Shown here: positions 51,187-55,290 of the stretch, piece by piece
Position numbering within the stretch: the stretch's first letter is position 1
Layout: each line of letters starts with the position of its first letter
The notes under the pieces: model-generated
What the model was told of the DNA's origin: nothing
The model's input: the letters and a program-made list of their open reading frames with translations, nothing else
The model's database searches: none
Position numbers and translations under genes: made by a program
From: JBJKRF01 sp046704785
Lineage (GTDB): Bacteria; Chloroflexota; Anaerolineae; Anaerolineales; Villigracilaceae
Length of the DNA: 55,290 nucleotides
NCBI GenBank assembly: GCA_046704785.1
Contig: JBJKRF010000093.1
Span: forward strand, 1 to 55,290
Direction: 5' to 3'

Positions 51187-52045
51187 ATACTTCTGTGTAA
51201 CCGGCCAGCGCCAGCGCTCGTGGCCCGGTATTCACGCCCAGTACAGGGCCGGTGATGTTGATCAACAATTCCTGAGGGGCATACTCTTCCTGAATGCGTG
51301 CAGCAATTTCCGCGGCTTCTTCGGGTGCGTTCCCGTGCAGGACGGCTACGTGCAGTGGTTTGTTGGGGGTAATTTGCTCAAAGAAACGTTGTAGCAACAG
51401 CGCAATGGACTTCTTGCGGGTGCGCGCCTGCCCGGCAGATTCGACCAGCCCGGTCTGGTGGTTGATCTGTACCAACGGTTTGATATCCAGCAGGCTCCCG
51501 ACCAAGCGGGTAGCGCTACCGATGCGGCCGCCGCGCTGTAGGAATTCCAATGTATCCAGGCAGACGATCTGCACTAATTTCTCGCGGACGCACGTTGCGG
51601 CGTCGACCATTTCATCCAGGCTGGCCCCTGCCTGGCCTGCGCGAGCCGCTGCCAACACCTGCCAGCCCAGGCTCATCGTGGGCCCTTTTGAATCCACAAC
51701 CGTTATAAGTACTTTCATCTGGCCGGCAACTCGCTTGGCCAGTTGGAAGGTGCCGCTCATCGCGCTGCTCACAGTGAACACGAGCAGTTGTTCGGCGCCT
51801 TGGGCGATGACATCTTGGTAGGCTCGTTCAAAGTCGGCTGGGCTTGGTTGCGTGGTACTTGGCGTTCGCTGGTCGCTGCGCAATCGCTCGTAAAATTGCT
51901 GGGGCGAAATGTCAATTCGGTCGCGCAATGCCTGGTCACCCCAAATGATGACCTGTGGAATTACCGTGATGCTGTATTGTTCGATCAAGTTCTCAGGGAT
52001 GTCGCAGGTGCTGTCGGTCAATAACGCAATTCTTTTTTCGGCCAT
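51185..52045 (-). CDS. DegV-family fatty-acid-binding protein
   Basis: A 286-residue protein of the DegV/FakB family, which binds a fatty acid for phosphorylation by FakA (not in this window). Motifs: ALLTDSTCDIP at the N-terminus, TTQPSP (binding-site Ser/Thr), SSAMSGTFQLAKR and LEFLQRGGRIGSA. The C-terminal domain ends with GPVLGVNTGPRALAL. It converges on the GNAT gene. Confidence 0.92.
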   Translation of the reverse strand: MAEKRIALLTDSTCDIPENLIEQYSITVIPQVIIWGDQALRDRIDISPQQFYERLRSDQRTPSTTQPSPADFERAYQDVIAQGAEQLLVFTVSSAMSGTFQLAKRVAGQMKVLITVVDSKGPTMSLGWQVLAAARAGQAGASLDEMVDAATCVREKLVQIVCLDTLEFLQRGGRIGSATRLVGSLLDIKPLVQINHQTGLVESAGQARTRKKSIALLLQRFFEQITPNKPLHVAVLHGNAPEEAAEIAARIQEEYAPQELLINITGPVLGVNTGPRALALAGYTEV

Positions 52046-52146
52046 AATAAGTCCTGATGATCGGTCTTCTCAAATATCTTTGGCAATCGGCGTGACGGAA
52101 CGCAGTGCCACGGAAAATCCTAACTAGGGAACCATTGTACTTCGAT

Positions 52147-52182
52147 AAAAAACAGGGACGAGTAGGCCACTCGTCCCTGTTT
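52147..52182 (-). terminator. pnp terminator
   Basis: On the minus strand AAACAGGGACGAGT pairs perfectly with ACTCGTCCCTGTTT (plus 52150-52163 and 52169-52182) around a 5-nt loop, and ends in six U. It lies 22 bp after the pnp stop. Confidence 0.92.
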
Positions 52183-52204
52183 GGAATGACGTTTGTCTGT
52201 TTTT

Positions 52205-54430
52205 CTAGCGCCTGCGGTCTCCACCGTGATGGTTGCCGCGTCCGCCGCGCCGGTCTCCACCGGGACGCCCATTGCCGCTTTTACGGGGCGAATCGTGCTC
52301 CAGGGCCTCCTCCACGCTCCAGCCTTCGAGGACGGCCTGTCGCGAAAGCCGGATTTTGCCCTGCGGATCGATCGCGGTTACCATGACGGTGATCTCGTCG
52401 CCGAACTGGACGACATCTTCTACCTTGTTGACGCGCTCAGAGTCGAGCTGGGAGATATGCACCATGCCGTCTACACCGGGCAAAATTTCGATGAATGCGC
52501 CAAAATCGGCCACGCGTACGACCTTGCCGGTGTAGATGCGACCTACTTCGGCGCTCTCGCCCATGGCCTCGATACGTTGGCGGGCGACTTCTGCGCCGGG
52601 TCCTTCTGTCGAAGCGATGTAGACCGTGCCGTCTTCCTCGATGTCGATCTTGGTGCCGGTTTCTTCTTGCAGGGCGCGGATATTCTTGCCACCTGGGCCG
52701 ATCAGCGCACCGATTTTTTCCATTGGAATGTGGGCAGTAATAATGCGTGGGGCGTGCGGCTTGAGTTCCGCTCTGGGTTGTGGAATGATTTCGATCATTT
52801 TGCCCAGGATGAACAGGCGCGCTTTGCGGGCCTGTTCGAGAGCCTGTTTCATGGTTTCGGTGCTCAGGCCACTGATCTTGATGTCCATTTGCAGCGCGGT
52901 GATGCCAATTTCCGTCCCAGCTACTTTGAAATCCATATCACCCAGATGGTCTTCGGTGCCCTGGATGTCGGTCAATATTTGGTAGCGGCCTGAGTCGTCG
53001 GTGACGAGCCCCATTGCCACGCCAGCAACCGGTGCTTTGATCGGCACACCGGCGTCCATCAGGGCCAACGTCGAACCGCAGACGGAAGCCATCGAGGTCG
53101 ATCCGTTGGAGGATAGCACCTCGGAGACCAACCGCAGCGTGTAGGGGAATGTCTCTTCGGCGGGGATGACGGGCACGAGTGCGCGTTCTGCCAGCGCGCC
53201 GTGACCAATTTCACGACGGCTCTGGCCGCGCAACGGTTTAACTTCGCCTGTGGAGAAGGGAGGAAAATTGTAGTGATGCAAATACCGCTTTGTGTCGATG
53301 GGTGTGAGCGAGTCCAGTTCTTGCGCTTCTCCGAGCGTGCCGAGCGTGGCCAGGGTCAGCACCTGGGTTTCGCCACGGGTGAACAGGCCGGAACCGTGCG
53401 CGCGTGGGCTGATGCCAACTTCACACCAAATGGGGCGGATGTCGGTGGGGGTGCGACCGTCGGGCCGTTTGCCCATGCCGAGAATGCGTTCACGTACGAC
53501 AGCTTTTTCAGCTTCGCCGAAGGCTGCTTTGATGCTGGACGACGTCGGGCAGTTTGACGGGTCGCCCCCTTCGGGCACAGTCGTCAATTCGTTGACGAGC
53601 TCGTCGGCGATGGCGTCCATTCCATCGTAGAACTCATTCTTGGAAAGGGGTTTGTCGAGCAGTTCGTTGAGTTGCTTTTCGACGCGGGCGAAGACCTGCT
53701 GGTTCAGTTCTTCGTTCGTCGGATAGAATTCTGCCTGGCGTTTCGGTTTGCCAATCTCAGACTGCATTTGAAATTGCAGGTCGATGATGGGTTGGATGGA
53801 TTTGTGTCCCAGCTCGAGCGCGGCGACCATCACATCTTCTGGAATTTCATTGGCGCCGCATTCCACCATCAGAATGGCATCGCGGGTGCCGGCGATGCGC
53901 AGGTCGAGGTCGGATGCGTCGATTTCGGCGAAGGTCGGGTTGATGATGAATTCATCGTTCACGCGGCCAACGCGTACGGCCCCGACGGGTCCGTTCCAGG
54001 GAATGTCGGAGATCATCAGTGCGGCAGATGCGGCGTTGATCGCCAGGATGTCGAGCGGATTTTCGCCGTCGGCAGAGAGCGAGAACATAATGACCTGTAC
54101 TTCGTTGCGCATGCCATGGGGAAAGAGAGGGCGTAGCGGACGGTCGGTGAGGCGTGCAGTCAGGATGGCTTCGGTGCCGGGGCGTCCTTCGCGTCGAAAG
54201 AACGAGCCTGGAATTTTGCCGCCGGCGTACAGTCGTTCCTCGTAATCTACGCTGAGGGGAAAAAAGTCGATTCCTTCGCGTACACCGCCCATGGTGGTTG
54301 CAGCGAAGATGATGGCGTCGTTGATGGCCGCGGTGACTGCACCACCGGCTTGGCCGGCCAGCTTGCCGGTCTCAAAGGTAATGACGCGCGATCCCACTGT
54401 TGTGGAAAAGCGTTTTACTTCTGGTTTCAT
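52205..54430 (-). CDS. pnp: polyribonucleotide nucleotidyltransferase
   Basis: A 741-residue phosphorolytic 3'-5' exoribonuclease. Order: first RNase PH domain (about 12-145), helical linker (about 150-240), catalytic RNase PH domain (about 320-550; GSTSMASVCGSTLALMDAG, ILTDIQGTEDHLGDMDFK), KH domain (IGPGGKNIRAL, about 565) and S1 domain (GKVVRVADFGAFIEILPGVDG, about 630-700). It ends in an Arg/Gly-rich tail (GDRRGGRGNHHGGDRRR). AGGAG is 12 nt before the ATG. It is downstream of rpsO, the standard bacterial order. Confidence 0.98.
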   Translation of the reverse strand: MKPEVKRFSTTVGSRVITFETGKLAGQAGGAVTAAINDAIIFAATTMGGVREGIDFFPLSVDYEERLYAGGKIPGSFFRREGRPGTEAILTARLTDRPLRPLFPHGMRNEVQVIMFSLSADGENPLDILAINAASAALMISDIPWNGPVGAVRVGRVNDEFIINPTFAEIDASDLDLRIAGTRDAILMVECGANEIPEDVMVAALELGHKSIQPIIDLQFQMQSEIGKPKRQAEFYPTNEELNQQVFARVEKQLNELLDKPLSKNEFYDGMDAIADELVNELTTVPEGGDPSNCPTSSSIKAAFGEAEKAVVRERILGMGKRPDGRTPTDIRPIWCEVGISPRAHGSGLFTRGETQVLTLATLGTLGEAQELDSLTPIDTKRYLHHYNFPPFSTGEVKPLRGQSRREIGHGALAERALVPVIPAEETFPYTLRLVSEVLSSNGSTSMASVCGSTLALMDAGVPIKAPVAGVAMGLVTDDSGRYQILTDIQGTEDHLGDMDFKVAGTEIGITALQMDIKISGLSTETMKQALEQARKARLFILGKMIEIIPQPRAELKPHAPRIITAHIPMEKIGALIGPGGKNIRALQEETGTKIDIEEDGTVYIASTEGPGAEVARQRIEAMGESAEVGRIYTGKVVRVADFGAFIEILPGVDGMVHISQLDSERVNKVEDVVQFGDEITVMVTAIDPQGKIRLSRQAVLEGWSVEEALEHDSPRKSGNGRPGGDRRGGRGNHHGGDRRR

Positions 54431-54634
54431 GTTGTCTTTGTCTCCTGTTTGGACGCGACATACACTCGCGCCCCTACTATCCCGCCTTGTCAGGGACTGA
54501 AAAATAGTGGCAACGGATTGTAGAACAAATCAACGAAACTCGTGTTCACCTATTGAACGTTGCCAACATGTTTCAATTCCTGACAGCGGGGCATTCGGCA
54601 GGGCCGAAAAAATAAGTTCCTTATAGTAGCAAGA

Positions 54635-54660
54635 GTGGATGGGGGGAACCCCATCCACTT
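54635..54660. terminator. 11-bp hairpin between rpsO and pnp
   Basis: AGTGGATGGGG (54635-54645) pairs with CCCCATCCACT (54650-54660) around GGAA. There is no U-tract. In E. coli the rpsO-pnp junction has a terminator and an RNase III site that controls pnp; this hairpin is in the equivalent place. Confidence 0.5.
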
Positions 54661-54672
54661 GCCTTACAAGGG

Positions 54673-54945
54673 TTATTTGTGGCGCAAATTCAGACGCTCG
54701 GTAATTGCCAGATAACGTTGATAGTCTGTTTTGCGCAAGTATGCCAACGTGCGACGGCGCTGACCAACCAACTTGAGTAACCCACGGCGACAGGATTCGT
54801 CGTGTTTGTTTGAACGCAGGTGCTCGGTCAGTTGGCTGATCCGTTCTGTCATGATTGCGATCTGGACATCTGCTGAACCCGTATCGTGTTCGTGGCGGTG
54901 GAAGTCTTCGATCAGCTTTGCCTTTCTCTCTCTTGGCAGTGGCAT
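54673..54945 (-). CDS. rpsO: 30S ribosomal protein uS15
   Basis: A 90-residue protein of four helices that binds 16S rRNA early in 30S assembly. The core HDTGSADVQIAIMTERI and LLKLVGQRRRTLAYLRKTD are classical. AGGAG precedes the ATG by about 10 nt. pnp follows after 242 bp. Confidence 0.98.
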   Translation of the reverse strand: MPLPRERKAKLIEDFHRHEHDTGSADVQIAIMTERISQLTEHLRSNKHDESCRRGLLKLVGQRRRTLAYLRKTDYQRYLAITERLNLRHK

Positions 54946-54980
54946 GACGTTGCTTCTCCTTTCTTAATCAGGATGGGGCA

Positions 54981-55036
54981 GGTCTCCGTATTCGCAGCCG
55001 GAACCGCGAATAGGACCAGTCACGGCGGCGATTATA
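54981..55036 (-). promoter_or_regulatory. rpsO promoter and structured leader
   Basis: A minus-strand -10 TATAAT lies at 55036-55031. Downstream, ATTCGC (54990-54995) pairs with GCGAAT (55006-55011), and GGTC-C (54981-54986) pairs with GGACC (55013-55017) with a bulge, giving a leader hairpin. S15 represses its own mRNA through leader structures in several bacteria, but the fold differs between groups, so this assignment is tentative. Confidence 0.45.
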
Positions 55037-55271
55037 CCAGAAATATATCAGAAATGTGGCGTGAGCAAACTGTAAAAATTATGGGGTTTTTACGTTTTCT
55101 TTGCAAAATCACCCAAAGGGGGCATGGCTTGGCAAAGAAAAGACGTTTCCAACGGATAAAACGATGACTCCACTGCAAAAAGGATAGGACAAAGCTCCTC
55201 CAAATTGCACCCTCCTCAAAAGGGGAGGAGTTTAATATAATCAGAGCAAACCAACCTAAGCGGAGAAACCC
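55037..55271 (+). promoter_or_regulatory. intergenic region with promoter for the last gene
   Basis: No gene is visible between the rpsO promoter and 55272. TATAAT at 55236-55241 is a consensus -10 box, and an interrupted CTCCTC/GAGGAG inverted repeat lies just upstream of it (about 55212-55230). CGGAGAA is the ribosome site for the downstream ATG. Confidence 0.45.
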
Positions 55272-55290
55272 ATGTTCAAAAAGAACCAGC
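55272..55290 (+). CDS. partial gene cut by the window end
   Basis: Six codons beginning MFKKNQ are visible after a good Shine-Dalgarno and a promoter. The product cannot be identified from this fragment. Confidence 0.6.

Noticed and set aside
1..55290. Prophage, defence island, CRISPR array or biosynthetic cluster
   Set aside because: I looked for integrases, phage structural genes, regularly spaced repeats, Cas genes, toxin-antitoxin pairs and multi-domain synthases and found none. The gene content is housekeeping and envelope functions.

Overview
The window looks like chromosomal DNA from a member of the Chloroflexota, most likely an Anaerolineae-type bacterium. The evidence is indirect: two DUF3048 lipoprotein-like genes, Pro/Thr-rich (TPTPT) linkers in several exported proteins, a b-subunit/delta fusion in an ATP synthase operon that carries only Fo genes, and a mixture of housekeeping genes with Gram-positive-like and deep-branching features. 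There is no phage, plasmid, CRISPR or resistance island. The DNA reads as ordinary core and soft-core genome.

Layout. 1-10.7 kb is almost all on the minus strand: rsfS, thpR, a stand-alone receiver protein, tRNA-Val(CAC), a LysM/M23 cell-wall hydrolase, an MFS exporter, an SRAP protein, a class II fumarase/aspartase-family enzyme, two DUF3048 proteins and a HIT protein. 10.8-18 kb carries a 98-bp inverted-repeat element, a GH5 glycosidase, a large membrane protein of GT-C type, a membrane-anchored PAF-acetylhydrolase-like hydrolase and an aldo/keto reductase. 18.4-22.9 kb is rnc-smc on the plus strand, ended by a perfect palindromic terminator. 23-26.9 kb (minus) holds a parvulin-type foldase, rpsR-ssb-rpsF and a PHP-domain protein. 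27-36.6 kb (mostly plus) has secG, a solute-binding protein, a cupin and an unknown partner, an M20 dipeptidase, DUF1385/YqhQ, an FTR1 iron permease divergent from a DtxR-family regulator, a phosphodiester glycosidase and two small envelope proteins.

36.9-46.2 kb is a respiratory complex I membrane-arm cluster, nuoA-H-J-K-L-M-M-N. It has two NuoM genes and an extended NuoL lateral-helix region, the combination expected for a complex I with a fourth pump-like subunit. NuoB, C, D, E, F, G and I are not here. 46.2-48.9 kb is an ATP synthase Fo operon (atpZ/I, atpB, atpE, then a b subunit fused to the C-terminal part of delta). It ends at a strong terminator with no F1 genes, and two tandem copies of the 98-bp element lie between atpE and the b-delta gene. 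49-55.3 kb contains murE-GNAT, degV, pnp and rpsO, and the first codons of one more gene.

The most interesting points are: (1) the two-NuoM complex I, whose second NuoM lacks the TM7 lysine; (2) the truncated b-delta fusion in a split ATP synthase; (3) the CTAG/CTAA-bounded 98-bp element, one copy of which supplies the atpE stop codon; (4) a SdrD-B-like domain inserted into a DUF3048 fold; (5) a DtxR-family regulator with arginines in place of primary-site metal ligands; (6) a long hairpin directly before rnc; and (7) two genes (rsfS and atpZ) whose only well-placed start is CTG. All functional statements come from reading the sequence and from knowledge of the families. No database searches were run.
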